The notes: generated from the letters alone by a model not told the origin. A stretch of DNA of 64,000 bases from Siderastrea radians (GCA_964017195.1 OZ024892.1:5768366-5832365); one strand, 5' to 3'; positions 37,540-50,767 are shown, counted from the stretch's first letter. Made by a program: numbers and translations.

Positions 37540-40500
37540 TACCCCAATTGACGAATTGGCTATTTGTTCTCTGAATGCGAGGGGCCTCTCGAACACCTTG
37601 AAAAGACGCGAGACCTTTCGATGGCTTAGAATGAAAAAATTCTCAATCTTTGTTTTACAAGAAGCCCACTGCACCAAAGAGAAGAAACCCTTGTGGTCTT
37701 CAGAATGGGGATGCTCAGCCTTTTTTAGCAGCCTTTCAAGTGCTAGTGCAGGAGTGTGTATATTGTTTAACAATAATTTTGAGTTCGAAGTCATGAGACA
37801 ATTTTCCGATCCAGATGGAAGATTTATTATAATTGACATAAAAATAGAAAATAAGATCATAACTTTAGTAAACATTTATGCACCGAACGATGACAATCCC
37901 GCCTTTTTCAAAAAGGTTCTCAGTCACCTTCTTTCTTTCGATTGTGAAGAGTTTTGGAAGGTGATTTCAACTTAGTACTGGATGTTCAAAAAGATAAAAA
38001 AGGAGGAAACCCAGTGACGCATAAAAATTCATTGAAAGAAGTACAGAACATAGCGAATTCGCTGGACTTGATAGACGTATGGCGTGTGTTTAACTCAGAT
38101 GCCAAAAGATTTACTTGGAGGAGAAAAAAAACTGGAAATACACTGTCGCTTAGACTTTTTCTTGACCAGCGCAAGTTTAAGCCCAGCCAGCAGTCACGAA
38201 AGCAGATATTTTAGCCGGATACAAGACTGATCACTCTCTCATAACACTTCACCTTGCAAAAAACAACAATCCTAAGGGCCCAGGTTTCTGGAAACTAAAT
38301 GCCTCGTTTTTATTAGACAGTGAATACGTGAATGTATTTAAGAAATCAATTGCTGAAGTTGCAAACGAGTACAACAATAATAACGAGGTCTACGTCGTGC
38401 TCCTTTGGACACCATAAAGATGCGCATCCGCTCAAGTTCGCCTAAATACGCAAAAGAAAAGAAAGGAAACAAACTTAGAGTGTGATATTTTATCCCTCCA
38501 GAAGAAACTGGAAGAAAACAACCTTTCTGAAACCGATAAAACTGACACGCTTAATGAATTAGAGGTCAAAACACTCCAGTTAGGAAAATTTGCCAGTATC
38601 AAACCCGAGGGACAATCATAAGATCTAAGGCGCGCTGGCATAATGAAGAAGAGAAAAATACCAAATACTTTTTAAGTCTAGAAAAACGCCACTTCAATAC
38701 AAAAACTATCAAACAACTTCAACTTGATGACAAAAGTGTCATTAATACGGACGACAAGATCTTAAGGGAAGCGAAATCGTTCTATCAAAACTCTATTCTT
38801 CTTGTAAGCCCCAAAGTATTTCGGATTACGACGACATTTTCTTCCCTGAAGGTTCCACTGGGACACTTGAGGAGCAGGCGAGAAAAGAATGCGAAGGTCT
38901 ATTGACAAATGAAGAATGTTTAGAAAGTTTAAAAACAATGTCACCAAATAAAAGTCCTGGAAGTGACGGTCTTCCGGCTGAATTCTATAAAGTTTTCTGA
39001 GAAGACATCAAACAATTCTTACTAAGTGCCTTGAATTTTGTACACGCAAAGGGCTGTTTGTCAATCACGCAGAGGAGACTTATTACCCTCGTGCCCAAGA
39101 AGAACAAACCCGCCAATCTCTTAAAAAACTGGAGGCCAATTACTCTCCTGAACTGCGACTATAAAATTGCTGCCAAATCTATCGCTAATGGTATGAAAAA
39201 AATTCTGCCTAAGATAATTAATAACGACAAAACTGGTTTTTCAAAAGATAGACATCAGGCTTATTGATAGCATTATCAATTACACAAATACGGAACAAAT
39301 CCCTGACCCCATGGTATTCATTGACTTCGAAAAAGCCTTCGATACGATAGAACGGTCTTTTATTGAGAAAACATTGAACTTTGGATCCACTTTGGTGACA
39401 TGGATTAAATTACTTTATACAGCTATAAGCAGCTGTGTCCAAAACAATGGATGGTCGACTCTTTTGACTTCTTTACTTTAAGCCGCGGCGTGAGACAGGG
39501 GTGTCTGCTTTCGCCCTATCTATTTATTTTATGTGCTGAAGTCCTGGGCAACGCAATAAGGAGAGATATGAAGAAATTCGTGGTATTAAAATAAGCGGTA
39601 CTGAGTGCAAACTCTCACAATGTGCAGATGATACGACAATGACTTTAGATGGCTCAGAACTCCCCTTCTTGAGGACCCTATACTTACTCGATATATTTGC
39701 CGACATTTCTGGACTGAAAGTTAATTACGAGAAAACCGAAGCCCTCTGGATAGGCTCATTTAAAAATTCGAATACTATTATCCCTTCAAACAAACCGATA
39801 ACTTGGGCGGAGAGGAAAGTCTACGCCTTAGGAGTTTGGTTTTCGACACCAGATCTAAAGGATATTGAGGCTAATTTTTTCGAGAAAATTGAAAAAATTA
39901 AAAAAAATGCTTAGCAATTGGTCAGCTAGAAGACTGACTCTCCTGGGTAGAATTGCAATCCTAAAATCCCTGGTTGTATCACAAATTGTTTATGTTTTGT
40001 CCTCTCCACCAACTCCCCAAGGTGTCATTAAGGAAATCAACTTCCTGTTATACGACTTCCTTTGGGATGGTAAAAGTGATAAAATCAAAAGGACAGAAAT
40101 GATTAACATCTATAGTAAAGGAGGATTAAAAATGATTGACATTCAAAGCTTTAACCAATCATTGAAAATGAAATGGGTAAAAGGCTATCTCGACGATGAT
40201 AATCAGGCAAAATGGAAGTCTTTTTTTTAATTATTATCTTGAAAGGCACGGTGGCAATTTAGTGTTTTCGAGTAACCTAAAACGGCAAGATGTTCCACTA
40301 CTCAATTTAACAGATCCATTCCTGACAGAGATTGTAGAATACTGGAGTACTTTTAAATTACAGGGACGAGAACCTAGACTTCTTTTCCACCCAGATCTGG
40401 CATAACTCCCTCATAAGAATAGAGAACAGACCGTTCTTCTATAAATCGTGGTTTAATGCAGGAGTGAAGGAAATCAGGTACTTGATTGATGCTGAGCAGA

Positions 40501-41198
40501 ACTTCATAAGCTACAATACTTTTACCGCTCAGTCGGCAACATTAAGACTAACTACCTAGAGTATTATAAAGTAGTGTCAGCATTATAACACTTTAGAAAA
40601 AAGTGTTCTTCAAACCTAAATAACCCTACTCGAAAATATGTAAGTCTTCTATCATCCTCCAATGTCTGCAAAAAGTTTTACGAATGCATCGTCATCAACC
40701 CCTATAAAAAGCCAGGGAAAATGGCTTTCTGAAGATGCTGTAATTGGAAATTTGGAAGTAAATTGGGAAAACACCTATCGTTTGCTCTTTCTATATACAA
40801 CTGAAACTAAACTAAGAGTTTTCCAGTTTAAGTTTCTACACAGACGGATAGCTACAAACGACTTTCTTCATAAGATAGGGCTGAAAGTGGTTGTCTCCTG
40901 TTCTTTTTGTAATGACTCCACTGAAACTCTTATGCATTTATTTTGGTACTGCAACTATACCCAGACTTTCTGGAAAAACGCTTTCCAGTGGATTTCTCAG
41001 AATCTTACCCTGATGAGCATCTCCTTCTCTCCTACCCTTTGCCTTGGCTTAACTGATAGTATATCTAATTTACTTTTTCAGTACTTTGTTCTTATTGCTA
41101 GACACTATATATACACCTGTAGGATAAGAAAGACTCTCCCTACACTACAGGTATACATACAACTTATTATGAATCCATGGAAATTGAAAAACAGATAG
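37540..41198 (+). pseudogene. LINE ORF2 remnant (APE endonuclease - reverse transcriptase)
   Basis: Endonuclease domain: SLNARGLSN near 37572, LQEAHC near 37660, VNIYAPND near 37870, then after a frameshift GDFNLVLD near 37960 and RFTWRR near 38106. Reverse transcriptase: NWRPITLLNCDYKIAAKS near 39130, FIDFEKAFDTIE near 39320, GVRQGCLLSPYLF near 39490, and catalytic CADDTT near 39620. A C-terminal zinc knuckle CSFC...HLFWYC lies near 40900-40955. Breaks include frameshifts near 37950, 38150, 38640, 39265 and 39590, and stops at about 38998, 39914 and 40228. The order and motifs are those of an L1/Tx1 ORF2; the copy is dead. Confidence 0.85.
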
Positions 41199-42985
41199 CT
41201 CTTGACAACAACAATATAGCTTTTTTAAGAAGAAGTGGGCCTCTTTTAAATACTGCCCCTCAGAGGAATAATTAATCCGCTTTTTTCACAAAAAGTAAAC
41301 GAAGGTCGCGTGGATGCTGAGAGCCGAGGCCAGGACACCCAGCGGGACATGTTACTTTTTTTGCCTAAGACCAGTATGTTTATGTAACGTACGTACTTTT
41401 TTCTTTTCCTTTTTTCTGTTTCGAACTTGTATTAACTTGTTATTTGTAATTTCATATTATTAATTAATATGTAATTGTTAATTTAGTGTTAAGAGCAGCT
41501 AAGTAGTGTAAATTTGTGTTGTCTTTGTTCAATAAAGTGTTGTAAAAAAAACTGTAAAATGTTTAAAAATAAAATCACTGAAAAAAGGTCAAGATATCAA
41601 GAGCGATATGGAAAAAACGTTGTTTGTGGTGCATTATTTCGCAATGCCTTAGAAATTTTGCGAAAATATAGGCCTTATTTCCTCTTCTTTTCCAGCTCGC
41701 GAAAATCATGAAAAAGTTAGAAAATATTGCAAATCCGCACTTCGTGATACTATCCTTTCATTGATACTTAATGTTGATTACCCACGCTTTGAAAGTTTTT
41801 GAAAGTTTGAAAGTTTTTAGTGACGTGTACTTTGACATCCAATCAGTTGGATGTCAGTACTGGGAAGAAATGATATTCGACATATTGACTGCTCAGACTG
41901 ATATCGTTCGCTTTGACAAGCAATTATTCAGGATGTGAGAACTTGGAAGTGATGATATTTGACTCATTTGAAGACAAGGCGACTAAAAATCACGTTTTAT
42001 TATATAAACGACCATGTATGAGCAAGAGGACGCATTGATACTACGAGTAGAGAAGACATGCGAAAAAAGAAAGATTAAACTTGATGTAACGTTGCAAACC
42101 AACAGATAGAATGTCTGTTTTACGCACCCAAGGGTGGGCCAAACATTCCTTATTTGGATTTGCCTAAAGGAAACACTTTCGATACCAAAAACTCAATATT
42201 ATCAATATTTAGGTTGAAAATATCGATACTCGCCGAACGATTTCCATGCCGTTCGATACTGCTCATGTGACCACTTGGAAGAAACAACTGCGTGAGTTTT
42301 CTGTTTCTATGAGACTGAATCCTTTCAAGCACAAGCACTTGATTGCGTTCTTGCACAAACTCCAATTTTTTTACCTGTTAGTTACTCACAAACCGTTGCC
42401 TTACAATCCTGTTTTGCAGGTCTACCAGTAATTTGTGTGTTTTTTACTCTCTTAATCCTGGACTCGACCTTGAGTGACGACGTCACGCTATACCTCTTAA
42501 GTGTGACGTCATAGTATTGATGTCCATATCGACTATCAAAAACTGCCAAATATCTGTACATGTCGTATTCGTATCGGATCGCTTTAAAAAACTGGTATGG
42601 GCCCCCTGTTAATTATAATGGATGGTGGAGATAAGATCGCATGTCAGCTTCCAAGGGCGCCTCTGGCTACTGTTATTAGTCCGTTTAAGTTCTCATTCAC
42701 CCACCATTCCCATGAAGTGTGAGACAAAGAACAATGTGTAAAAGCGGTGACAAATACCGGTCATGAGCATTTTTTTGCGCCGTTAAGGGGTTGTACAACC
42801 ACGAGATCTCGTCCGTGTGACGATTATTTTTTTAATTGAGACGATTCGTTCGAGGTTTAGGATATATGTCGATGTTGTCGACGTCAATTACTTGGTAACG
42901 ATACCTACCCACGGTTACTTGGAGACGAGATAGAAAGAAGCGGCGATGCTGCCAATTTCAATTTGATCTCACATCGTAAGGAGAA

Positions 42986-44750
42986 TTAGGCCATCGATCC
43001 AATAGTTTCGTTTTGTTGATATCGAACCGTCTCGAGGTCTTTGTTGTAACTCACACTTACCCCCTCAGTTGAAACTTTTGATTTTCGTACACATTTTCGC
43101 AAAGCACAGGCTATAAACCTCCTGTCAAGGATCATATATTCAATGGGCACCACTGCGAAGCTAGAAAAAGCTAACGAGTACGCCCAGAGATATGCACAAT
43201 GTATAGCCAAGGATGAAAACGCGTTCCTAAGCAACACCATGACGGCAAACATTATCCATAAGCTGAGGTAAGTAACAATCATAGTCACGCAAATTTTCGT
43301 TAGTTTGACTTCCTTCTGCACGCCCACTGTGCCAAGGACGGTCCTAAGGTGGGACGCATGTTCCCGAACGTACTTGACAATCCCGTAAAACCGGTTGAAC
43401 ATGACGGCGAGAGAGGGCAAAATCCACAAGGTCACTACAGCGATCATAACTGATTTTCCTGTGAGCGCCAGGGTCTCGATTGTCCTTCCGGGGCTGCTGC
43501 AAACGTGTTTCCCCTGCATGGCGGTTAATATATGTCCAGTTCCCCCAGTCACGGCGGTACAACATGCAAACAGCCAGATGAAGATGAGGCCATACGCGGT
43601 TTTCGTACAAGTTATTTGACGGACCGGTCCACGACAAATGGCGTCATAGCGGTCAATACTAATGGCTGCTAATGTCATAATGTTAACGGCGAAACAAGTA
43701 AACATGGTGAAAAATCTTGCCAAGCACACTGTGTAGGAAAGCAAATAGATTTAAAAATTAAGGTATTTTAAAATGCATTTTGTAAAATAATCATATGTGT
43801 GAACAAACCACATCATGGGAAAGGACTTCTCAGCAGCTTTCAATAAAAGTCGCCTTTAAATATTTGATCCAAAAGCTAAAAATACAGAATTATAAATAGC
43901 ACTACCAAAATGACGGGAAAGTAATGGTGAGTAGCTTTTGTTCGAATGGTCATGCACATTTTAGCATTTCTTCTGAAAACTAACCTGCAGCATTAATATT
44001 AACAGTACCGCAGGGAAGTATTGATAATTGGCTTTTTACTTGAGTAGTCACAGTTTAGAATTTCTTCATACTGTATTCGAATAAATGTTGCAACCACCTT
44101 GTACAGATCAATTATAAACAGAGGAAAGCACTTCGAATTCTCAATAGCTTGGACATTTGATTTTGCCGACGTAACCCATCAAATGACCAGTAAAACTTGC
44201 TAACTTATTTTGGTGCAAAAAATGATCGGTTTTTCCAGGACTAATTAAGATATTTCAATTTTCAATTCAATGAAATTGTTTAAGCGTTAAAACGTTGGAT
44301 AATAAAATATACATGGCTTAAGTAATAAACGAAATGATTTGTAATGAAAAAGCGCTCCTCTCAAATCGGTTTTTACTCAGAAAAAAATTCTGAGTCCTCC
44401 CAACGAGAGTGGAACCCATAAAAGTTATAAAAGAAAGGACGCATGTATGAAACATCACCTGCATTTTCACCAACATCGGTGGTACCATTGATGGCTCTAA
44501 CATGAAGAGGAAGGCTGATAAGACAAGCGATGAGATCGGCGGCAGCAAAGTTTGTGATGAGAAGTTTATCAGGCGTTAAATCCCCACGACGGTACTTGAA
44601 GCTGAAGACGAGAAGAACCGTATTCACGGTAACGCCAAGGAAACACACTATTCCTAAAAGAACGTTTTGCCCCAGTAATCCTGCGCATAGTGCATTTGTC
44701 TGCTCCTGTGAACTTCCAAGCCAGAGAGAAAAATTCGAAGAGTTTGTCAT
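42986..44750 (-). CDS. Class A GPCR, copy B (tandem paralogue of copy A)
   Basis: A 344-residue paralogue of the receptor 10 kb away, in the same orientation and with the same gene structure. Exon 1 is 44459-44750 (292 nt, identical in length to copy A), exon 2 is 42986-43728, and the intron is 730 nt with GT and AG ends. It keeps TM1 Asn, TM2 AAADL, the pre-TM3 Cys, DRYDAICR and the variant TM7 VPIEY. Differences from copy A cluster in the N-terminus, the extracellular loops and the C-tail, which has five extra residues (ending GSMA). The open frame and mostly conservative changes suggest both copies are functional. Flanking noncoding DNA is also duplicated, so this arose by segmental duplication rather than retroposition. 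Confidence 0.85.
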
Positions 44751-46593
44751 GTCGTTGTTTCCAGCGCACTTTTTACGTTTTTGGCCGAAAATGTTGCTTA
44801 ATCACGTCAATTTGTGGGTTTTGCCGTAGCTTCTGACATCAAAATGAATAATTCGCGTATTTAAGTGTTCGAATCACTGGTGATCTCAATGAATTTCTAA
44901 CAAATTTAGGTCTTTATAATCAATTATTGAACAGCCTCAGGATCACCGGAGTTTTAGTCCGTGAAACGAGGATACCTACAGCTGGTTTGGAAATGTTTAT
45001 CGTTATACTAATATCATGCAGCAAAAGAAACATGACAAATGGACTTAACAAATAGGAAAAATCTGCATATGATTCAATGAATGGAGTTTGTATGAAATTG
45101 CTTCTAAATTAGTGCTACGTCTTGGTAACAAACACTTCCAACGATTTTAATGATTGATTCGGCTTATCAGCGAGTGCAGGAAAAATTGAAACCTAATAAC
45201 TCGAACAATTGCTGCGATAAACTGTTGCAGCAGGTTGCGGAGTTTCTTCTTTTGTTTAATCAAATTCAACAGGATTCTCAGAGATGACAATAAATTTGCC
45301 ATTTACGTCGAGAAAAGGTAAACAAAATAGCTATTGTTTAACATGTAAATACAACAGGCCTGCAACCAGAATTTTGAAGCAAGCCAGTTGCAGTATCATT
45401 TCGAACTGAGGCGAATAATCTTCCCAACAAAAAGTACTGCTACTACTACTACAGCAAACACTGTAAAATTTTGAAATGAAATTGCTGAAAAAATTCAAGG
45501 TATCCAAGGCTAAATGGGAAAATCGAAGGACTCGTAGGTTTGTGGTACTTAATTTCACGATACCGATGAAATATAAGAGCTCAGAATTTAAAAATTTGGC
45601 GAAGTTATTGCCCTTATTTCTTCTTTCTCAGGTTTCTTCCTAGCTGGCGAAAATCGCACAACAATCAAACAATATTGTTTTTCATCCACATTTCGTGATA
45701 CGTTCGCTTAATTAATACCTGATGTCGATTTCTCACGCTTTGAAAGGACATAAAATGTTTTAAGTGGCGTTCGCTTTGACAGGCATTTATGGGATGTCAG
45801 AACTGCGAAGTAATGATATTTGACTTATAGACTACTTAGACTGATATCGTTCGCTTTGACAGGTAGTTTAACATTGGAAGCAAGACATTGGAAGTAATGA
45901 TATTTGACTTATTGACGGGTGAAGTTGAAATACTTTTAAAAGCTGCAAGTTGGGCAATACGTCGAATTTCACGTCATTGCGTTATATATGCATAGTCCTT
46001 TCGCACTCGCGTGATTGATAAGTGATTTGAAGAAAAGGCTACTAAAAATCACGTTTTATCACATAAACGACCCCACAAGAGGGTGCGCACGCTTTTATAC
46101 TACGAGCAGAGAAGTGGTGCAAAAGAGATGTAATGTGATGTGCACTTCACCCAGCACTTTGCACGTTTTCTACTCTTTTAATCCTGGACTCGACCTTAAA
46201 TGATGACGTCACAATATGAATGTTAAGCGTGACGATTGTTATCAAATATTGAAAAAAAGTCAAATATCGATCAATATCTTACTCGTTTCGAATCGATTGG
46301 AAAACATGTATCGGTTTCGTTAAAGTCGGGGACAGTATCACTGGGATTTTGCTCGCGTTTTTAACACTTTGAAACGCCAACCGTCACATTTGCGTAAATG
46401 AAAACCTAAAAATAATGGTACATTTCTTATTCAGACACCCTAATATATAGATTTAGCCAAGCCTAAAAGCGGAGCCCCCCCTTTTGTTTTGTCTGTTTTT
46501 TGCTTTTGTTTTTTGTTTTGTGTTTTTGTTTTGTTTTGTTTTTGCTGGCAGTTATTAATTTATGAAAATACTCTCATCCAAGTCGTTTTATTA

Positions 46594-46624
<31 letters not shown>

Positions 46625-46626
46625 AA

Positions 46627-46700
46627 ATTCGTGCTCCCGCTGAGTGTCGAACCCAGCTCGTCGGCTTGAGATGCTGGTAACTAGTCCACTAGGCCATGGG
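46627..46700 (-). repeat. tRNA-like SINE head within the dispersed repeat
   Basis: On the minus strand it reads GCCCATGGCCTAGTGGACTA, then GCTGGGTTCGACACTC. These fit A and B box positions. The stem pairing is incomplete, so a functional tRNA is unlikely. A long T run follows on the same strand, as at the A-rich or T-rich tails of SINEs. Confidence 0.45.
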
Positions 46701-47167
46701 CGTTTGACATTGTATTCGCAGTTAATTTTAATACTTATTTCTTTCTTCGTGACAAGCTGCCTATCAGCATGAAAATGCTGGTGTTTTTCCTGGCAAAATG
46801 TGTTCGAAACGCCGTAAAAACCATGGTTGTGGACAGAAAAAACCAAAAAGTACTAGCTCTGCTATATTTGGCGTCGAAACCGCTGCGAAAAGCTGCGAAC
46901 TCAAGCGGTGTGCCGACCGAGTTTGAACAGAACCGACGAGGCAAATTTGAACTTTTTGCCTGAACTTTATCGCCGAATTTCTTTCGCCTAGATTGAACTT
47001 TTCCCCTTCCACCAAAAAGATAACTGAGTGTTCTTTTGAACTTTTTTTTTCCACTAACAAATTTGTTTTTGACTTTTGTTGTCTTTGCTTGTTTTGCTAC
47101 AACGCGGGTCAACATGCGATTTCGCGCCGAAAACACACGGGATTCAGCACAGGGTTCTATCCAGTGT

Positions 47168-48522
47168 TAACCTGCGATCAGGCCGCATTTTAGCATCGCT
47201 CTCATATTCTCTTACGTGGGTCGCTCGCTAAAATAGGGCCTGATACAATCTCTCACAGAAGTTCATGTCGGCGGCCAAATTTTGGCCGCGGGAATCTCGC
47301 AATCTGATTGGCCCTTTAACAATAGAGCTGTCAACGGAAGTAAATTGTCTACGAGACTTGCTCACAATTTTCAATCCGACCGCCATGGCCAAGGAACAAG
47401 TATGCAGAGGTAAACGTGTCGCTCAAAGATATTCTCGTCGTTCTAGGAGAATTGTGATCATTTCTTTCTCTCCTGAGAATGGCGTCCGGTTTGACGCAAG
47501 CTGTCTCTCACTCGGAGCAGAGAAGTACAGCAACACTGAAGTATGTATCCCGTTTTATCGCATCGTGTCTCCAAATTTTCATTTGAAGGCTTTCAGCTAG
47601 TATTGAAAATATAAGCAGAGCAGTGGTTGTATCCGCGTTTTACGAAACAAAACGAACAGCAAGTATCTTTCGCCAAGAGTGATCAACAAGTCAACCGATA
47701 ATTCCGTAAACTTAACGATAAGCTGATGTTTAGTGAGAGCCGCACTCAGCGAGATGCTATATTTATTTTTACCTAGGTAATAAAGACTTTCAGTTTATTC
47801 ATTCAGTGTTAATAATGTCGTTTTAATGATCTCTGACATTGATATCAAAGGATCTGACTAGGTTTATAATAAATGTTCTTCGTTTTAAAATTCGCTGCTG
47901 TTAAGAGATGAAATTCGCTGGTAATCTCAAATATTTATCACTTCTGGAACTAAATGAAATTACAAAACACTCGTTTGTTTATAAACGGTTTTATTGAAAT
48001 CTTTTTTCTAAAGAGTGAAACTGAAGTTATTTCTCTTAATTTCCCAAGGTATTTTATGCAGAAAATCGGTGACAAATGCGTAGAGAATATTTCCGGATAC
48101 CACCTGAAATGAGAAAGGATTCAAACATGCAGCATATTTTGGTACATGACAACCTCGTCGTGTTCTGAATTTTCATTCAGTTTCAGCTCAGACAGAGCAA
48201 CTATGTACAATACCGGAGCGCGTACCTTCAAGTTGTAAATTTGAACGCTAGTGCCAAGATTTATCGTAGCCTGTGATTTTATTTTTGCCGACATTTTAGG
48301 ACTTTTTGCGAATGCCATTACATACACATATGGGAAATTTGCATACCGAGGAGCGTGCAAGCAAAACAAATTTTGATTGGCCGTTTTGTTGAATGTCAAT
48401 CAATCAAAAAAGTGGGCGGCAGACGTTCCGTAGAAGAATTGTATCAGGCCCTATTTTTCGTTTCGCCCTTCCGCCGGAATGTTTCACCGAGCGAAACGAA
48501 AATAGAGCCTGATCGCAGGTTA
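47168..48522. mobile_element. Mutator-like (MULE-type) nonautonomous element, 9-bp target duplication
   Basis: A 1355-bp element bounded by the direct repeat ATCCAGTGT (47159-47167 and 48523-48531). The ends are inverted: TAACCTGCGATCAGGC at the left and its complement at the right. Each end also folds into its own hairpin (ATCAGGC...GCCTGAT), giving subterminal palindromes. The 9-bp duplication is the Mutator signature. A short open frame inside (47382 onwards, MAKEQVCRGKR...) shows no transposase motif. It is nested in an older repeat shared with 3.0-3.9 kb. Confidence 0.7.
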
Positions 48523-49080
48523 ATCCAGTGTAGGAAGTGTATTGGTAGCCCTGTGGTGTGGACGGACGGGTGTACGGATGTACGGACGGACGGTCACGTG
48601 ACTACTACGTCACTACCAAAATTTTTTGGCTTGATAGATTACCAAATTTCCTTAGCAATGGAGCTCCGCTGACGCGCTAGCGCGCTGGCTCCGCTACTAA
48701 TTCAGTGAAACTATTGTGTTTTTGGGCACGGATGGAAATGGATTACAACTTGAAAACGTTCGGCCAACGCTTTCAGGTTTTGTGTTTGTCTCTTGCTAAA
48801 ATCATTGAAATACGAAAAACTTATTATGGTTTGCACTCCTCGAAAACATTCACTTGTCTTCCTCTTGTGTTCCAGGAGCATTTTGTGTGTGAGTGAAGGC
48901 AGTTAATCTTAATTTTAACAAAGTTTTGACGAAACGCGAGCAAAATCCCCGTGCGACAGCCCCTTTCAAGAATGGTGAGGATGAGATCGGATGTCAGCTT
49001 CCAAAGGCGCCTCTGGCTACCATTGCTTACGATCTGATCCACCCACCCTACCCATGAAATGTAGAGGAAAAAGGCCAGAT

Positions 49081-50518
49081 TACAGCACGTCCCAGTTTTG
49101 CAACAGTGATGAGGGTACTTTATCATCCCCTACCTATTATATGTGAGGTGTGGGAGATAAAGCTATGGACTATGTCACGCTATTTTAGTATCTTTTTAAC
49201 AAACTAGAAAGTGTCTTGGCATCAACTGAATTCCAAAATGATGGTCTTGCTTTCTTATTAAAGACTATCTTACGGCACTGAAACTGATTCCTGTCGTCTG
49301 TTGCCACCGACGATGGCAAGGAAGGAAATGGATTGAAACTTGAAAAAATTGGGCCAACTTTTTTTCACGTTTTGATGCTGTGTTCTCAAAAATCACCAAA
49401 AAATTATTATGGTTAGCTATCCCTGATAAAACTCATTTGATATCTTCCTTATAGTCTAAAAGGAGCATTCTGTGTTCGAGTAAAGGCACTAGGTTAAAAG
49501 GGACATACCCCTTTAATGACGCGATTGTGTGAATTGAGAAAGCTACCTTATTACAGGAAATTAACGAAGTACCAATTTTTCTTACAGATGGCATCTTTTC
49601 AAGTTATTTTGCAACAACTATCAGTAGAATGCTTAAAGGACTCAAAATAGCGGCAAAAAAATCAATTTCAGTATTTTTGATTAAGGTATCCGAAACTAAG
49701 GCGACTTAACCCATTGACGGCCAGCCTTTTGCTAAGACACTGCTTTTTTAAGCTATAAATACCGTATTTTGATCCCTGTCTGCCCAAGTTTTAGTCCAAA
49801 TGTCTAAAACTTTGCAGCATGGAAACTTTAGAATTCCTTCCTACCTCCAAGGCTTTTTTTTGCGAATTTCACTTTGCGTATGCGCACAATTTAAAATTTT
49901 GAGTTACCAGCTGTTCTCGAAAGGAAAAACGCCGTACCAGACCAATTTTCCAGGTTTAAGTGCTCAGTCCCGTCGTTTTTGGTACTCAATTCGTTTTATC
50001 CCCTTGGTTTGTTGGTCGTTTGATGGTCTTTCTTTGCTTTGGAAAAGAATTCACCTAAACGTTGAGGAAAGGACTAATTTGTTACAAGAAGTAGCAACCA
50101 GAGCCAAGGCCAAATTTTGCATCAGAAATCTTTTCTTAGAACTTTGCCTGGTGAATCAGTTGGTTATCAAAAACATCTGCTGTCAATAAAAGTCATGAGG
50201 TCATAAACCCTACAAGGACGGCCGTTAACCGGTTACCTTAACACGAATTGAAGGGGAATATAGTTGAGAATAGACCTTTTTACCGATACAGTAGCCACAA
50301 CATGACGTCATCTGTGATCTATTACTGAACAGACGCACGGCAACATGAAATCTATTTGTAAAATAGGCACAAATACCAGCAAGGATGTGCTCAGTTCTTA
50401 AATAAAACACTTGACAGAGTTGTAAATAGTTCGTCGTCTTACCGGTATTTGTAAACATTTCACTTCAGATTGAGACTGTCACTCTATCCAGCGGTCTTGT
50501 GAACTCAAAACTGGACAA
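49081..50518. other. No firm gene
   Basis: The stretch 49300-49510 is a diverged second copy of 48713-48910 (GGAAATGGATT, ACTTGAAAA, TTATTATGGTT, GGAGCATT). An ATG-initiated 129-codon frame at 49800-50189 shows no recognisable domain and is not called. Confidence 0.35.
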
Positions 50519-50521
50519 TTA

Positions 50522-50767
50522 GTCCTACGTCAATCTCGTACCCAGAATCCTCAGGCTTCTTGGCCAGCGGGTGATCACTGGGAGAGACTCTAGGGTAATG
50601 GAAAAATTCGATCAGTTTTGATTGGCTGTTCACTGTAACAAAACCAGAACAAAACTAAGAACCGTTAACCACAGGATTCCTGCGGAAACAATTTCATTAC
50701 TCCAGAGTCTCTCCCGGAGACTAGCCGCTGACCAAGAGGCCTGAGGACTCCGGGTACGAGGTTGGAC
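50522..50767. mobile_element. PIF/Harbinger-type MITE, TTA target duplication
   Basis: A 246-bp element flanked by TTA (50519-50521 and 50768-50770). The inverted ends include CTCGTACCC...CCTCAGGC and a near-perfect complement; arms extend about 75 bp through GGGAGAGACTC. No coding capacity. Confidence 0.7.

Larger units (their letters stand above)
36670..41549 (+). mobile_element. L1/Tx1-type LINE, 5'-truncated and frame-disrupted
   Basis: A non-LTR retrotransposon of about 4.9 kb, with an ORF1 remnant, an ORF2 with endonuclease, reverse transcriptase and C-terminal zinc knuckle, and a 3' end with AATAAA and an A run (about 41531-41549). Edges come from comparison with duplication unit B: homology to B stops near 36670 and resumes at about 41551 (matching B near 45470). 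The insertion therefore happened after the segmental duplication. Reverse transcriptase motifs place it in the L1/Tx1 group known from fish and corals. Many frameshifts and stops make it inactive. Confidence 0.85.
46440..48700. repeat. Dispersed repeat block also present at 3.0-3.9 kb
   Basis: Shares with 3035-3870 the sequence ATATAGATTTAGC, a minus-strand tRNA-like stretch, AAAATGTGTTCG, CATGGTTGTGGACAGA, CTAGCTCTGCTA, GTGCCGACCGAGTT, CTTCCACCAAAAAGA and the end TTACCAAATTT...TTAGCAA. It is interrupted by the Mutator-like element. It is absent from duplication unit A, so it came after the duplication. Confidence 0.6.
32060..49080. repeat. Segmental tandem duplication carrying the two GPCR genes
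   Basis: Unit A is about 32060-42770 and unit B about 42790-49080. Shared landmarks outside the genes: an ACGAGATCTCGTCCGTGT block (32078 and 42799), ATTCTCAGAGATGA upstream (36230 and 45272), ACAGGCCTGCAACCAGAA (36286 and 45353), the CCTGGACTCGACCTT block (42455 and 46175), and ATGTCAGCTTCCAA (42638 and 48988). Differences are mostly insertions: in A a MITE, a palindrome and the LINE; in B a repeat block 46440-48700. Divergence is appreciable, so the duplication is not recent. Confidence 0.75.

Noticed and set aside
47382..47600. Transposase of the Mutator-like element
   Set aside because: The short basic frame shows no catalytic or zinc-finger motif of MULE transposases.
49800..50189. 129-codon ATG frame
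   Set aside because: No recognisable domain, no splice or polyadenylation support; length is possible by chance in this composition.
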